A DNA stretch of 64,000 bases from Caulobacter sp. NIBR1757. Lineage in GTDB: Bacteria > Pseudomonadota > Alphaproteobacteria > Caulobacterales > Caulobacteraceae. The stretch covers positions 62,001-126,000 of the forward strand of contig NZ_CP115463.1 of assembly GCF_027912495.1 (NCBI RefSeq), written 5' to 3'. Below are positions 42,414 through 52,417 of the stretch, in pieces (positions within the stretch are counted from its first letter, which is position 1; every line of letters starts with the position of its first letter). The notes beneath the pieces were generated by a model. That model saw only the letters and a program-made list of their open reading frames with translations, was not told where the DNA came from and made no database searches. A program made the position numbers and the translations under genes.

Positions 42414-42938
42414 TTAGAACTTGCGCTCGCTGGCCTGACGCAGCAGCCGGGCCGAGACGTAGGCCCCCAGGTTGGTGAGATCCTCCTGGTCTTCCAGGCC
42501 CAACTTGGCGGCCAGTTCGTAGACCAGGCCGGCGACCAGGTTGTCGTCGGCGGCGGCCGCCTCGGCGACGGCAGGATCGGCCAGCCGGCTGGCCGACCAG
42601 ACCGCCTGCAGGGTGCGATCGTCTATGTCGCGGTTGGCCTTCAGCCACAGGGCCACGCCGGTCTCGGTCTCATAGCCGGCCAGGGCCTGGGCGGCGGCGG
42701 TCAACCGGCCCGTATCGCTGGCGGCGATGTTGCAGCCGGCCAGCATGGCCTCGAAATCGGCCTCGCTGTAGAGGCTGGAGGCTAGGCCCTCGTCGACGCT
42801 GCGGGCGTACATGGCCTCGACCTGAGCCCGCTTGTCGGCCGGAAGGTGGTCCATCAGGCAACGGGCGTCGCCCGCCGCCGCCGGCCCGGCCAGCAGCAGG
42901 GCGGTCGCCAGGGCCGTCAGCCAGATCCGTCGTATCAT
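42414..42938 (-). CDS. Secreted hypothetical protein
   Basis: 174 residues with a Sec signal (MIRRIWLTALATALLLAGPAAAG). The mature protein is helical and acidic, with two cysteines (DARCLMDHLP and LAGCNIAASD) that could form a disulphide. I do not recognise the family. The ATG at 42938 was preferred because it places the signal peptide at the N-terminus. Confidence 0.65.
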   Translation of the reverse strand: MIRRIWLTALATALLLAGPAAAGDARCLMDHLPADKRAQVEAMYARSVDEGLASSLYSEADFEAMLAGCNIAASDTGRLTAAAQALAGYETETGVALWLKANRDIDDRTLQAVWSASRLADPAVAEAAAADDNLVAGLVYELAAKLGLEDQEDLTNLGAYVSARLLRQASERKF

Positions 42939-43058
42939 GCGCCGGGCGCTCCATCCTGCAGGTCGGCAGGCTGACACGGATCGCCGCCGTGGCAAGGGCG
43001 GAAACGTTTGCCGCGCGGCGCGTTAAAACCAGTCTACGGACGAACCATTGGAGGCCCA

Positions 43059-43271
43059 ATGCCGGAGCAGTCCACCGCCATCGATCGCATTCGCTACAAG
43101 GAAACCCACGGCAAGCTGTTCGTGAAGTTCCGCAGCGGTGGCGAATACGTCTACGTCGGCGTCCCGGGCGAGGTGCACCGCAGCTTCGTCGAGGCGGAGT
43201 CGCAGGGCCAGTTCTTCCAGGCCGAAATCCGCGACCGCTATCCCTACAACCGGCTGGACGACGCGCCCTAG
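43059..43271 (+). CDS. KTSC domain protein
   Basis: 70-residue KTSC-domain protein; the domain is named after a small conserved motif set and is often fused to lysyl-tRNA synthetase or stands alone. Landmarks are [33 protein letters not shown] and RDRYPYNRL. Its function is not established. A GGAGG site lies directly before the ATG at 43059. Its stop codon overlaps the stop of the convergent argG gene. Confidence 0.85.
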   Translation: MPEQSTAIDRIRYKETHGKLFVKFRSGGEYVYVGVPGEVHRSFVEAESQGQFFQAEIRDRYPYNRLDDAP

Positions 43272-44497
43272 GCCTCGCGCTTGGCCCGCTTGGCCAGGCC
43301 GCGCAGGCGAAGGGCGTTCAGCTTGATGAAGCCGGCGGCGTCGCGCTGGTCGTAGGCCACCTTGCCCTCTTCGAAGGTCACCAACTCCTGGTCGTACAGG
43401 CTGTAGGGGCTGCTGCGGCCGATGATGCTGACATTGCCCTTGTAGAGCTTGACCCGCACCTGGCCGGTCACCTTCTCCTGGCTGAAGTCGATGGCCGCCT
43501 GCAGCATGAGCCGCTCGGGGGCGAACCAGAAGCCGTTGTAGATGAGCTCCGCATAGCGCGGCATCAACTCGTCCTTCAGGTGCATGGCGCCCCGGTCGAG
43601 GGTGATGCTCTCGATGCCGCGGTGGGCGGCCAGCAGGATGGTCCCGCCCGGGGTCTCGTAGACGCCCCGGCTCTTCATGCCGACGAAGCGGTTCTCGACC
43701 AGGTCCAGCCGGCCGACGCCGTTGTCGTGGCCCAGCTGGTTCAGCCTGGTCAGCAGGGCGGCCGGCGACAGGGCCTCGCCGTCGATGGCCACGGGGTCGC
43801 CGCGCTCGAAGTCCAGGGTGAAGATGGTCGGCGTGTCCGGCGCGTCCTCGGGCGAGATGGTCCGCATGTGGACGAACTCGGGGGCCTCCACCGCCGGGTC
43901 TTCCAGCACCTTGCCCTCGGAGGAGCTGTGCAGCAGGTTGGCGTCGACGCTGAACGGCGCCTCGCCGCGCTTGTCCTTGGAGATCGGGATCTGGTGCTGC
44001 TCGGCGAACTCCAGCAGGGCTTCGCGGCTCTTGAAGTCCCATTCGCGCCAGGGGGCGATGACGGTGATGTCGGGCTCCAGCGAATAGTAGCCGAGCTCGA
44101 ACCGCACCTGGTCGTTGCCCTTGCCGGTCGAGCCGTGGGAGACGGCGTCGGCCCCGACCTTGCGGGCGATGTCGATCTGGGTCTTGGCGATCAGCGGCCG
44201 GGCGATGGAGGTGCCCAGCAGGTACTGGCCCTCATAGACCGTGTTGGCCCGGAACATCGGGAAGACGTAGTCGCGGACGAATTCCTCGCGCAGGTCCTCG
44301 ATGAAGATGTTTTCAGGCTTGATGCCCATCATCAGGGCCTTCTCGCGGGCCGGCGACAGCTCCTCGCCCTGGCCGAGATCGGCGGTGAAGGTGACGACCT
44401 CCGCCTGGTACTCGGTCTGCAGCCATTTGAGGATGATCGAGGTGTCGAGCCCTCCCGAATAGGCGAGAACGACCTTCTTGATCTTCTTGTCGGCCAC
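43268..44497 (-). CDS. argG: Argininosuccinate synthase
   Basis: 409-residue enzyme joining citrulline and aspartate with ATP in arginine synthesis. The ATP motif is [11 protein letters not shown] (residues ~10-20). Other signatures are [18 protein letters not shown] and [22 protein letters not shown] region, whose long strings are omitted. GTG 44497 was chosen because AAGGA lies 8 nt upstream and the result [10 protein letters not shown] matches the usual family N-terminus; an upstream ATG at 44506 adds three residues. Confidence 0.96.
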   Translation of the reverse strand: MADKKIKKVVLAYSGGLDTSIILKWLQTEYQAEVVTFTADLGQGEELSPAREKALMMGIKPENIFIEDLREEFVRDYVFPMFRANTVYEGQYLLGTSIARPLIAKTQIDIARKVGADAVSHGSTGKGNDQVRFELGYYSLEPDITVIAPWREWDFKSREALLEFAEQHQIPISKDKRGEAPFSVDANLLHSSSEGKVLEDPAVEAPEFVHMRTISPEDAPDTPTIFTLDFERGDPVAIDGEALSPAALLTRLNQLGHDNGVGRLDLVENRFVGMKSRGVYETPGGTILLAAHRGIESITLDRGAMHLKDELMPRYAELIYNGFWFAPERLMLQAAIDFSQEKVTGQVRVKLYKGNVSIIGRSSPYSLYDQELVTFEEGKVAYDQRDAAGFIKLNALRLRGLAKRAKREA

Positions 44498-44582
44498 GGG
44501 CGGCATCCTTCGGATAGCAAAAACAGAGGTGCGCGCCTTCAACGCCCAAGGGGCGTTTGGGTCAACCCCGCCGGGGGATTTT

Positions 44583-45179
44583 TCAGGCCTTGCGCGGGTC
44601 CAGCCGATAGTGGCCGAACAGCTCGGCCGCTGCCTGGGGCGTCTCCAGCCTGGCGCCCGCGCCGTTGTTCTGGACGATGATCTCCTGGCCCAGCAGGTTC
44701 CGCCGACCCGTGGCGATGAGGATGTGGGAATATCGACCGGGTAAAAGTCGCTGGGTGATCAGGTCGCCGGCTTTCCACGGGGTTCCAGGCGGCAGCTGGG
44801 CCCCCTTGCGGCGCAGGAAGACCTCCAGGTTCGGCACCCGCCGGTGATCGATGTTGCTGTCGGGCCCGCGCAGGCCCCAGGTATGGGGATAGGCTCCGAA
44901 ATTGGCGGCCATGTCCCGATGCACCTTCTCCTGCAGGTCGAGGCCGAAGGCGGTGCGATAGGCGCGGATCACCACATCGCTGCAGACGCCGCGCTCGATG
45001 GGCACATCGCCGCCGGGATAGGCCAGGCGGACATAGGTCGGATCATAGACGACGGTCCGCCCGATCTGCCCCCTGGCCGCCGCCACCAGTTTCTCCCCCC
45101 AGTCCGTCGGCGCCGCGAGCGCCACGGCGGGCAGGAACAGGGCGGGAGAGGCTGCAAGGAGGGCGCGTCGGTCGAACAT
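44583..45179 (-). CDS. DUF1287 secreted protein
   Basis: 198 residues with a Sec or Tat-like signal ([20 protein letters not shown]). The mature part matches DUF1287, a family distantly related to NlpC/P60-type cysteine hydrolases. Conserved landmarks are [28 protein letters not shown] (candidate nucleophile Cys) and YSHILIATG (candidate His). A wall-related or amidase function is probable but unproven. Confidence 0.82.
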   Translation of the reverse strand: MFDRRALLAASPALFLPAVALAAPTDWGEKLVAAARGQIGRTVVYDPTYVRLAYPGGDVPIERGVCSDVVIRAYRTAFGLDLQEKVHRDMAANFGAYPHTWGLRGPDSNIDHRRVPNLEVFLRRKGAQLPPGTPWKAGDLITQRLLPGRYSHILIATGRRNLLGQEIIVQNNGAGARLETPQAAAELFGHYRLDPRKA

Positions 45180-45236
45180 GGATCGATGACGCACAAGATT
45201 TGCGGCGGCTTGTGGGCGGCCTTGTGCAGGACCGGT

Positions 45237-45836
45237 TCAAAGGTCCGCCGGATGGTCTACGTCCTTGAGGATGCCGACCTCACAGGTCGGAACCAGCGCC
45301 AGCCGCTCGCCGAGGCCGCGCAGCAGATGCCCGGCCCCGTGGTCGCCGGTCAGGTGGCGGATCGGTTCGAACAGGGCCCGGCCGAGCAGCACGGGATGCC
45401 CGCGCCGGCCCTCGAAGGTGGGGGCGGCGGCGTCATGGTCCGGCGTCATCGCGTCGATCAACGCATTGGCGACGAAGGGCGGGATAGCCGGCATGTCGGC
45501 CAGGAAGATGAAGGCGCCGGCCGTATCCTCCGGCAGGCTGGCGATTCCGGCCCGCAGCGAGGCCGACAGGCCCTCGCCATGGTCGGCGGCGTGGACCAGG
45601 GCCAGCCGTCCGGACTGGCCGATCCGCTCGGCGAACGCCTGCGCCGCCGCCGTCACCCCGGCCGCGTGGCCGCCGGTGACCACCGTGACCGTGCGCACCG
45701 GCGCCGCGAAGGCCGCCCTCAGGGCGCCGTCGATCAGCACCCCGCCGTTCCAGAGCGCCAGCAGCTTTGGTCCACCGAAGCGGGTGCTGAGTCCCGCCGC
45801 CAGAACCAGCGCCTGCCACTCTCCCCCTGTCGCCAT
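45237..45836 (-). CDS. MocA/MobA-like nucleotidyltransferase
   Basis: 199-residue NTP-transferase with N-terminal LVLAAGLSTRFGGPKLL (residues ~8-24), the signature of molybdenum cofactor cytidylyltransferase or guanylyltransferase. Later motifs are ADHGEGLSASLRAG and FLADMPAIPP. The pattern (AAGLSxRFG ... GLSASLRAG) is the MocA type that makes molybdopterin cytosine dinucleotide for xanthine-dehydrogenase-family enzymes. It is divergent from moaA, and such an enzyme is encoded about 10 kb away. Confidence 0.85.
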   Translation of the reverse strand: MATGGEWQALVLAAGLSTRFGGPKLLALWNGGVLIDGALRAAFAAPVRTVTVVTGGHAAGVTAAAQAFAERIGQSGRLALVHAADHGEGLSASLRAGIASLPEDTAGAFIFLADMPAIPPFVANALIDAMTPDHDAAAPTFEGRRGHPVLLGRALFEPIRHLTGDHGAGHLLRGLGERLALVPTCEVGILKDVDHPADL

Positions 45837-45865
45837 CGCCGCTTCGCGCCTATTCTTGATCCCGG

Positions 45866-46897
45866 ATGACACCCTACGACGCCCCTTCCGCGCAAGCGAC
45901 CGCGAGCGAGCAGCCCCTGCTCGACGCCTTCGCGCGCCGGGTCTCCTACCTGCGGGTGTCGGTGACCGACCGTTGCGACCTGCGCTGCGTCTACTGCATG
46001 GCCGAGCGGATGGTCTTCCTGCCCAAGGCGGAAGTCCTGACCCTCGAGGAGCTCGACCGCGTCGCCTCGGTCTTCATCGGCCTGGGGGTGAAGAAGCTGC
46101 GCCTGACCGGCGGCGAGCCCCTGGTCCGCAAGGGATTCATGGGCCTGGTCCGAGGCCTGTCGCGCCATCTTCAGACCGGCGACCTGCGGGAACTCACCCT
46201 GACCACCAACGGCACCCGTCTGGCCCAGCACGCCGCCGAACTGGCCGATCTCGGCGTCCAGCGCATCAACGTCTCGCTCGACACCCTCAAGCCCGACCTC
46301 TTCCGCCAGCTCACCCGCGGCGGCGATCTGGCCCAGGTCCTGGCCGGCCTCGCGGTCGCCCGCGCCGCCGGCATCAGCCTGAAGATCAACACCGTCGCCC
46401 TGGCCCGCGACAACGCGGCTGAAATCCCCGCCCTCATCCAGTGGGCCCACGGCGAAGGCATGGACCTGACCCTGATCGAGACCATGCCGATGGGCGAGAT
46501 CGAGGCCGACCGCACCGACCAGTACCTGTCCCTCAAGACCGTCCGGGACGACCTGGCCAGCTACTGGACCCTGGAAGAGTTGCCGTTCTCGACCGGCGGC
46601 CCGGCCCGTTACGTGCGGATCAAGGAGACCGGCGGGCGCCTCGGCCTCATCACCCCGCTCAGCCACAATTTCTGCGAGGCCTGCAACCGCGTCCGTCTGA
46701 CCTGCACCGGCACCCTGCACACCTGCCTGGGCCAGGACGACGCCACCGACCTGCGGGCCGTGATGCGGGGCGGCGGTTCCGACGCCGATCTCGCCGTCTC
46801 CATCCGCGCCGCAATATTGGGCAAGCCCAAAGGCCACGACTTCCAGATCGGCGGGGCGCCGTCGGTCGCCCGCCACATGTCGACGACGGGCGGCTGA
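45866..46897 (+). CDS. moaA: GTP 3',8-cyclase MoaA
   Basis: 343-residue radical-SAM enzyme for the first step of molybdenum cofactor synthesis. The N-terminal [4Fe-4S] motif is CDLRCVYC (C-X3-C-X2-C), and the C-terminal second cluster is [18 protein letters not shown]. It ends with the STTGG di-glycine that is required for activity. It heads the moaA-D-E-B-C operon; its stop overlaps moaD by 1 nt. Confidence 0.96.
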   Translation: MTPYDAPSAQATASEQPLLDAFARRVSYLRVSVTDRCDLRCVYCMAERMVFLPKAEVLTLEELDRVASVFIGLGVKKLRLTGGEPLVRKGFMGLVRGLSRHLQTGDLRELTLTTNGTRLAQHAAELADLGVQRINVSLDTLKPDLFRQLTRGGDLAQVLAGLAVARAAGISLKINTVALARDNAAEIPALIQWAHGEGMDLTLIETMPMGEIEADRTDQYLSLKTVRDDLASYWTLEELPFSTGGPARYVRIKETGGRLGLITPLSHNFCEACNRVRLTCTGTLHTCLGQDDATDLRAVMRGGGSDADLAVSIRAAILGKPKGHDFQIGGAPSVARHMSTTGG

Positions 46898-47133
46898 TGG
46901 CCCGGGTCCTGCTGTTCGGCCGCTTCGCCGACCTCGCCGGCTGGCGCGAAAAGACCATCGAAGTCGCCACCCTTGGCGACCTGCGCGCCTTACTTTCGAG
47001 CGATCCTTTGCTGGCCGAGGCCCTGGCCGGTCCCTCCGTCCAGATCGCCGTCGACAAGGTCCTGGTCCGGGGCGACGTCGCCCTGACCGCCCTGTCCGAG
47101 GTCGCCTTCCTGCCGCCGATGAGCGGCGGATGA
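46897..47133 (+). CDS. moaD: Molybdopterin synthase sulphur carrier MoaD
   Basis: 78-residue ubiquitin-fold small subunit of molybdopterin synthase. The C-terminal LPPMSGG ends in the Gly-Gly that is thiocarboxylated. N-terminal VLLFGRFADLAG is typical. It overlaps moaA by 1 nt and moaE by 4 nt. Confidence 0.93.
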   Translation: MARVLLFGRFADLAGWREKTIEVATLGDLRALLSSDPLLAEALAGPSVQIAVDKVLVRGDVALTALSEVAFLPPMSGG

Positions 47134-47588
47134 GCGCTACCCTGCAGACCGCTCCGTTCGATCCCGGTCAGCTGCTGACCGCCTTTTCAGCCGGCCGCGA
47201 GGAAACCGGGGCCATCGCCAGCTTCACCGGCCTGGCCCGCGCCGAGCGGGGCCAGACCACGGCCCTGGAGCTGGAAGCCTACGAAGGCTTCACCGACGTC
47301 GAGATCGCCCGCATCGTCAATGCCGCCATCCAGCGCTTCGGCCTGCAGGACGCCATGGTCGTCCACCGCGTCGGGGCCATCGCGCCCGGCGAGGCCATCG
47401 TCTTCGTCGCCTGCGCCGCGGCCCACCGCCGCGCCGCCTTCGAGGCCTGCGATCATCTGATGGACTGGCTGAAGTCCCGGGCCCCCTTCTGGAAGAAGGA
47501 ACATGGCCCGGACGGCGCCCGCTGGATCGAACCCACGGACCGCGATAGGACCGACGCCGCGCGCTGGGATAGGGAGAACGAGCAATGA
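47130..47588 (+). CDS. moaE: Molybdopterin synthase catalytic subunit MoaE
   Basis: 152-residue large subunit of molybdopterin synthase, which with MoaD converts cPMP to molybdopterin. Signatures are GAIASFTGLAR (about residues 29-39), VHRVGAIAPGEAIVFVA and DWLKSRAPFWKKE, with the active-site Lys residues in the last. Length is typical. Confidence 0.95.
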   Translation: MSATLQTAPFDPGQLLTAFSAGREETGAIASFTGLARAERGQTTALELEAYEGFTDVEIARIVNAAIQRFGLQDAMVVHRVGAIAPGEAIVFVACAAAHRRAAFEACDHLMDWLKSRAPFWKKEHGPDGARWIEPTDRDRTDAARWDRENEQ

Positions 47589-48130
47589 GCCTGACCATCG
47601 GTGGCAAGATCGACGAGGCCTGGGCCTTCAAGCCGGTGCGCGTCGCCGTGCTGACCGTCTCCGACACCCGCGACGAGGAAAGCGACACCTCCGGCCATCT
47701 TCTGGCGCAGCGGGTGACCGGCGCGGGTCACGAGCTGGCCGACAGGAAGATGGTCAAGGACGACGTCGGCGACATCCGCATGCAGATCAACGCCTGGGTG
47801 GCCTCCGGTTCGGTCGACGCCATCGTCACCACCGGCGGCACCGGCCTGACCGGCCGCGATGTGACGCCGGAAGCCGTGCGGCCGCTGTTCGACAAGGAGA
47901 TCGACGGTTTCTCGGTGATCTTCCACCTGGTCAGCTACCAGACCGTCGGCCTCTCCACCCTGCAGTCGCGGGCCCTGGCCGGCATTATCGGCGGGGTCTT
48001 CGTCTTCTGCCTGCCCGGCTCCAACGGCGCGGTGCGGGACGGCTGGGACAAGGTCATCGCCGCCCAGCTCGACAGCCGTCACCGGCCCTGCAACATGGTC
48101 GAGCTCATGCCCCGGCTTCTTGAGGCATGA
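47585..48130 (+). CDS. moaB: Molybdenum cofactor biosynthesis protein MoaB
   Basis: 181-residue MoaB/MogA-type protein of the adenylyltransferase fold. Motifs are [16 protein letters not shown] (residues ~22-37), [15 protein letters not shown] and [14 protein letters not shown]. It probably adenylylates molybdopterin before metal insertion, though MoaB paralogues are not always active. It overlaps moaE and moaC by 4 nt each. Confidence 0.93.
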   Translation: MSLTIGGKIDEAWAFKPVRVAVLTVSDTRDEESDTSGHLLAQRVTGAGHELADRKMVKDDVGDIRMQINAWVASGSVDAIVTTGGTGLTGRDVTPEAVRPLFDKEIDGFSVIFHLVSYQTVGLSTLQSRALAGIIGGVFVFCLPGSNGAVRDGWDKVIAAQLDSRHRPCNMVELMPRLLEA

Positions 48131-48603
48131 GCGGTCTCAGCCATCTGGACGACCAGGGCCGGGCCCGCATGGTCGATGTCTCCGACAAGGCCTCCACCCT
48201 GCGCGAGGCCGTGGCCATGGGCCTGGTCCGCACCACGCCGCAGGTTCGCGACCTGGCGGTGACCGGCAAGGCGGCCAAGGGCGATGTCATCACCACCGCC
48301 GAACTGGCCGGCGTCATGGCCGCCAAGCGCACCAGCGACCTCATCCCGCTGTGCCATCCCCTTGCGCTCAGCAAGGTCGGGGTCGTGGTCACGCCCTGCG
48401 ACGAAGGCTTCGAGGTCACCGCCACCGTCCGCACCACGGGGCCGACCGGCGTCGAGATGGAAGCCCTCACCGCCGTCTCCGTCGCCTGCCTGACCCTCTA
48501 CGACATGCTCAAGGCCGCCGACAAAGCCATGGTCATCGACCAGGTGCGGCTGATCTCGAAAACCGGCGGCAAGTCGGGCGATTGGTCGCGCGCGACGATT
48601 TGA
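48127..48603 (+). CDS. moaC: Cyclic pyranopterin monophosphate synthase MoaC
   Basis: 158-residue enzyme completing cPMP formation after MoaA. Family landmarks are ARMVDVSDK, the LIPLCHPL loop with catalytic His, and [20 protein letters not shown]. Length is typical. It is the last Moco gene in the operon. Confidence 0.96.
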   Translation: MSGLSHLDDQGRARMVDVSDKASTLREAVAMGLVRTTPQVRDLAVTGKAAKGDVITTAELAGVMAAKRTSDLIPLCHPLALSKVGVVVTPCDEGFEVTATVRTTGPTGVEMEALTAVSVACLTLYDMLKAADKAMVIDQVRLISKTGGKSGDWSRATI

Positions 48604-48690
48604 CCTCTTCTGTGCGGCGGCATACCCGTTCATCGAACGGAGGTTGTCAGCCGGCCGATGCTCGGACCGGGATAGCCGGAGCGACCATTC

Positions 48691-49635
48691 TTGGAGTTCT
48701 ATTCGCGGCGCGATCCGACCGATCCGGCCAACCGCCTGGGATTCTACCTGTCGGCGAGCCGGGCGTTTCTAGGCCATCTTCATGTCGCGCAGCAGGCTCT
48801 GGACCTCGATGCGATCAATGTGATCATCGGTTACGCCATCCTGCAGGCGGGCATCGATCATCTCGACGCGCCGGGCGGACAGGGCGGTCGCTACGCTAGC
48901 CTCGCGACACCGCCGCCGGACGAACTGCGGCGGCCGATCAGGATTTCGGCGCTCGCCCGATCACTCAACCTGTCCCGTGAGACCGTGCGTCGACGGGTGG
49001 ACACCCTGGTCGACCGGGGAATCGCCAGCCGGGTGGAGCGGGGACTGCGCGTCACCACCGCCTTCCTGAGCACGGACACCTACCAGAGCATCGTCTTCTC
49101 GCAGATGGAGCCGATCCTCGGATTCCTGCTGCAGGTCGGATATCCGGGCAATCCCGAAATGGGCGACGCCAGGGCCTGGCTGGATCATCGGGCGGTCGAG
49201 GACCGGGCCCGGCAGTTCAGCCGCCTCATGCTGCGCCTCCAGCTTCGCCACTACGAGACCCTGTCCCGGCTGGGCGGGGACCTGCATGCGGGCCTGCTGA
49301 TCAGCCTGGTGCTGTCCAACGCCGGCGTCGCCAGTTCGGCCCAGGACGAAACGCCCGCACCGACCGCCACCCCCCGGCTGCGACTGGCCGAGGCCCTGAC
49401 CTTGAACCGGGAAACGACGCGCCGATGCCTCGCCCGTCTCACCGAGGCCGGGCAACTCGTCCGCACCCCGGCGGGCTACCTTCCAGGTCCGGCCCTGCTG
49501 TCGGGCGACCGGCTGGAAGCGGCGCTGTCGGACACCGGCAAGAATATTCGCCAGATGGTCAGGCTTCTTGCCACTCACGGATTCATTCATGAGTCTGACC
49601 CTGCGGCGGGCGTCGTCCGCCGCGCCTCAGTATAG
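48691..49635 (+). CDS. Transcriptional regulator with two helix-turn-helix regions
   Basis: 314 residues, predicted cytoplasmic. The first winged helix-turn-helix lies around residues 78-118 (RISALARSLNLSRETVRRRVDTLVDRGIASRV). The second is around 215-265 (RLAEALTLNRETTRRCLARLTEAGQLVRT), so two similar DNA-binding motifs of the GntR/MarR-like type sit in one chain, about 140 residues apart. I know no named family for this layout. The start is TTG 48691; the only upstream in-frame ATG (48658) is followed by a stop. It is the gene after moaC, 87 bp downstream, but may be independent. Confidence 0.7.
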   Translation: MEFYSRRDPTDPANRLGFYLSASRAFLGHLHVAQQALDLDAINVIIGYAILQAGIDHLDAPGGQGGRYASLATPPPDELRRPIRISALARSLNLSRETVRRRVDTLVDRGIASRVERGLRVTTAFLSTDTYQSIVFSQMEPILGFLLQVGYPGNPEMGDARAWLDHRAVEDRARQFSRLMLRLQLRHYETLSRLGGDLHAGLLISLVLSNAGVASSAQDETPAPTATPRLRLAEALTLNRETTRRCLARLTEAGQLVRTPAGYLPGPALLSGDRLEAALSDTGKNIRQMVRLLATHGFIHESDPAAGVVRRASV

Positions 49636-49829
49636 TCGCACGATCTGGGCGCCCGCGAGGTTGCACCGACGCCCGAACAGGGGTCACAGAAGGGACGCCC
49701 CGGCCTCCCCCCATGATGTCCGGGGCCATAGAGCGGCCGGGGCCAATCACACCCCCCGGTCCCGGTCGCTCTCCCCCCTTCCCCCGGACGCTTTGGGATC
49801 TCGCCGGTGAGTACCGCCGGCCCTCCCTT

Positions 49830-50540
49830 TCAGAAGGCCGCCCGGCGTCCGTCGTCCATCTCGGCGCTGATCGCCCGGGCCGCCGCTCGCGGATCGGGCG
49901 CCGCCGTGATCGGCCGTCCCACCACCAGGTGGCTGGCGCCGCCGGCCAGGGCGTCGGCCGGGGTCGCCGCCCGGGCCTGGTCGTTCATCGCCGCCCCGGC
50001 CGGGCGCACGCCGGGCGTCACCACCAGGAAGTCCGGGCCGCCGATCCGCCGGGCGATATGCGCCTCGTGGGGGCTGGCGACCACGCCGTCGATGCCGGCG
50101 TCGACGGCCTGGCGCACCCGCCGCTCGATCAGCGCCTCGACGCCCATGCCGTAGCCCATCTCGGCCAGATCCTGGCCATTCAGGCTCGTTAGAACCGTCA
50201 CCCCGAGAATCTTCGCCGACCGCTCGCCGCCCCGGCCCCGCACCGCCGCCGCCATCACCTGCGGTTCGGCATGTACGGTCAGCAGGTCACAGGCTCCCCC
50301 GGCGACGATGGCGGCCGTCGCCTTCTCCACCGTCGCTCCGATGTCGTGCAGTTTCCAGTCGAGGAAGACCGAGCGGCCCCGTGCCTTGAGATCGCGCGCC
50401 ATCTCCATGCCGCCGGTGGCGAGCAGCTGCAGGCCGACCTTGTAGAAAGACACGCTGTCGCCCAGCGTCTCAACCAGATCCTCCGCCTCCGCGCGGGTCG
50501 GCAGGTCGAGGGCGACGATCAAGCGGGGGTCGGCAGTCAT
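49830..50540 (-). CDS. pyrF: Orotidine 5'-phosphate decarboxylase
   Basis: 236-residue final enzyme of UMP synthesis. Signatures are IVALDLPT (residues ~7-14), the catalytic FLDWKLHDIG, VTVLTSLNGQDL and VVTPGVRPAGA. GGAG before the ATG at 50540. The 194-bp gap upstream of its end (49636-49829) shows no gene or clear terminator. Confidence 0.95.
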   Translation of the reverse strand: MTADPRLIVALDLPTRAEAEDLVETLGDSVSFYKVGLQLLATGGMEMARDLKARGRSVFLDWKLHDIGATVEKATAAIVAGGACDLLTVHAEPQVMAAAVRGRGGERSAKILGVTVLTSLNGQDLAEMGYGMGVEALIERRVRQAVDAGIDGVVASPHEAHIARRIGGPDFLVVTPGVRPAGAAMNDQARAATPADALAGGASHLVVGRPITAAPDPRAAARAISAEMDDGRRAAF

Positions 50541-50609
50541 CACTAGCTCCGGGCGCGGCGAAACAGCGTTCGGCGCGCGAATCTTCGAGTTTTGGGCTAG
50601 AGAGGCTGA

Positions 50610-51305
50610 ATGAGCGCCACAGACCTCTTCGTCAACTTCTTCGTCGCCCTGTTCGCCCTGATCGATCCGATCGGCAACGTTCCGGTGTTCGCGGCGGCCA
50701 CGGCCGGGGCCCTGGCGGCCGGGCGGCGGATGGTGGCGCTGTATATCTGCGTCTTCGCCTTCCTGTTCCTGGCCTTCTTCTACTTCACGGGCCTGACCCT
50801 GCTGGAGTTCTTCGGCATCTCCCTGGCCGCCTTCCGCATCGCCGGCGGGGTGATCCTGTTCCTTCTGGGCCTCGACATGGCCCGCGACGACTTCACCGCC
50901 AAGTTCGCCGACGCCGCCGAGATCGGCGAGAAGGAGGGCGCCGCCGCCTACGCCCGCCGCCGCTTCGAGCGGCTGGTCGTGCCCTTCGCCATGCCCCTGC
51001 TGATCGGCCCCGGGGCCATCTCGACGGTGGTCATCTACGCCAGCGAGGCCAAGGCTCTGGGCTGGGTCGGCGACGCGGCGGCCGTGGCGGCGCTGTTCGC
51101 GGTATCGTTCGCCACCATGGTCTGCTTCTGGCTGACGCCGGTGATCAGCCGGCTGCTCGGCCGCATCGGCATGACCATCATCGTGCGCGTGCTGGGCCTG
51201 ATCCTCTGCGCCATGGCGGTGCAGTTCATCATCGTCGGGGTGGCGGACACGACGCGGGGCCTGATCACCCCGGCGGCTGCGGCCCCCTACGCGGCCGATC
51301 GCTAG
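50610..51305 (+). CDS. MarC-family integral membrane protein
   Basis: 231 residues with six hydrophobic helices and the family pattern FVALFALIDPIGNVPVF near the N-terminus. MarC (UPF0056) proteins were once thought to relate to multiple antibiotic resistance, but their function is uncertain. It starts 66 bp from the divergent pyrF start and ends overlapping a convergent small gene by 4 nt. Confidence 0.88.
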   Translation: MSATDLFVNFFVALFALIDPIGNVPVFAAATAGALAAGRRMVALYICVFAFLFLAFFYFTGLTLLEFFGISLAAFRIAGGVILFLLGLDMARDDFTAKFADAAEIGEKEGAAAYARRRFERLVVPFAMPLLIGPGAISTVVIYASEAKALGWVGDAAAVAALFAVSFATMVCFWLTPVISRLLGRIGMTIIVRVLGLILCAMAVQFIIVGVADTTRGLITPAAAAPYAADR

Positions 51306-51556
51306 GCTTGAAGCGCCAGCCAGGCGCCGAGGCCAAAGGCGACGGAGACGAGCACCAGCAACAGGGTCCGGGTCCAGCGGCCATCGACACCCTCCAGACT
51401 GGTCAGAAGGCCGCCCGTCGATCCCTGCCGCAGGCTGTCCGGAACCGCCTTGCGTGTCAGCCGGTCGGCGGCCTTCGGTCCGGCGATGGCCACCTTGAGC
51501 GCCAGGCCGACGGCGACGCCCGAAAGCACCCCCAGAACGCCGGCCATGACGATCAT
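51302..51556 (-). CDS. Small two-helix membrane protein
   Basis: 84 residues with two hydrophobic segments (MAGVLGVLSGVAVGLALKVA at the N-terminus, TLLLVLVSVAFGLGAWLALQ at the C-terminus) and a polar middle. I do not recognise a family. Its ATG overlaps the SDR stop codon by 4 nt, so it is translationally coupled to it. A later in-frame ATG at 51547 is possible. Confidence 0.6.
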   Translation of the reverse strand: MIVMAGVLGVLSGVAVGLALKVAIAGPKAADRLTRKAVPDSLRQGSTGGLLTSLEGVDGRWTRTLLLVLVSVAFGLGAWLALQA

Positions 51557-52359
51557 GCCCGGGTATTCCTGAACCGCCCGCCCTGGCTGGCCAGCAGGGC
51601 CAGCATCCATTCGTCGGGGATCAGCTTGACCAGGGCGGCGATGGTCTTGTTCGGGGCGCCCGGCACGCAGACCGGCCTGTTGGCCTCGGCCGCCTCGTAA
51701 CCGTTGGCGGCCACCTCGTCGGCCCCCAGCCACAGCCAGTCTGGGGTAGAACTCGAGACCAGGTCGCGGGTGCCGTTGACGTCGTGGAATTCGCTGTAGG
51801 TGAAGCCGGGGCACAGGGCCGTGACATGGACGCCGGTGTTCTCGGTCTCCAGGTGCAGGCTCTGGCTGAAGCGGACCAGGTAGCTCTTCGAGGCGGCATA
51901 CAGGGTATGGCCCGCCGCGCCCGGCATCAGCCCGGCCAGGGAGGCGACGTTGACGATGCGCCCGAACTTGCGGTCGATCATCCCCGGCACGACCTTGTGG
52001 GCCAGTTCCGACGGGGCGGTGACCATCACCTGGATGAAGTCCTTCTGGGCTTCCCATTTGCTGTCGGCATAGACGCCCGGCAGGCCGTAGCCGGCGTTGT
52101 TGACCAGGGCGTCGACGTCGCGGCCGTGGGCGGCCAGCTGGGCGAGGATGGCGTCGGCGGCGCCCGGCTCGGTCAGGTCGGCGACGATGGTCAGGGTCTC
52201 GACGCCCGAGCGCAGGGAAATGTCCTCGGCCAGGGCGGTCAGCTTGTCGGCCCGGCGCGCAGTCAGGGCCACGTCATAGCCGTGGGCGGCATAGATGCGG
52301 GCGAAGGCGGCGCCGATGCCGGCGGAGGCGCCGGTGATCAGGGCGAGGCGGCGGGCCAT
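51553..52359 (-). CDS. Short-chain dehydrogenase/reductase
   Basis: 268-residue classical SDR. NADP-binding TGASAGIGAAF (residues ~7-17), NNAGYG, the catalytic Ser in VASLAGL region and YAASKSYL (YxxxK). The C-terminal extension is of the DltE-like type. The substrate is unknown. It is followed by the coupled two-helix membrane protein. Confidence 0.9.
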   Translation of the reverse strand: MARRLALITGASAGIGAAFARIYAAHGYDVALTARRADKLTALAEDISLRSGVETLTIVADLTEPGAADAILAQLAAHGRDVDALVNNAGYGLPGVYADSKWEAQKDFIQVMVTAPSELAHKVVPGMIDRKFGRIVNVASLAGLMPGAAGHTLYAASKSYLVRFSQSLHLETENTGVHVTALCPGFTYSEFHDVNGTRDLVSSSTPDWLWLGADEVAANGYEAAEANRPVCVPGAPNKTIAALVKLIPDEWMLALLASQGGRFRNTRA

Positions 52360-52417
52360 GCGGCTTTGGATTCCCGAGACTGTGTTGCGGAGAAACTGAC
52401 CTGCGCCGGGCTCCGGT

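Noticed and set aside
45837..45865. Moco riboswitch before moaA
   Set aside because: Only 29 bp separate mocA-like and moaA starts, too short for the known Moco aptamer.
49636..49829. Possible RNA gene or terminator between the regulator and pyrF
   Set aside because: No stem followed by U-tract and no tRNA or known RNA signature found by eye.
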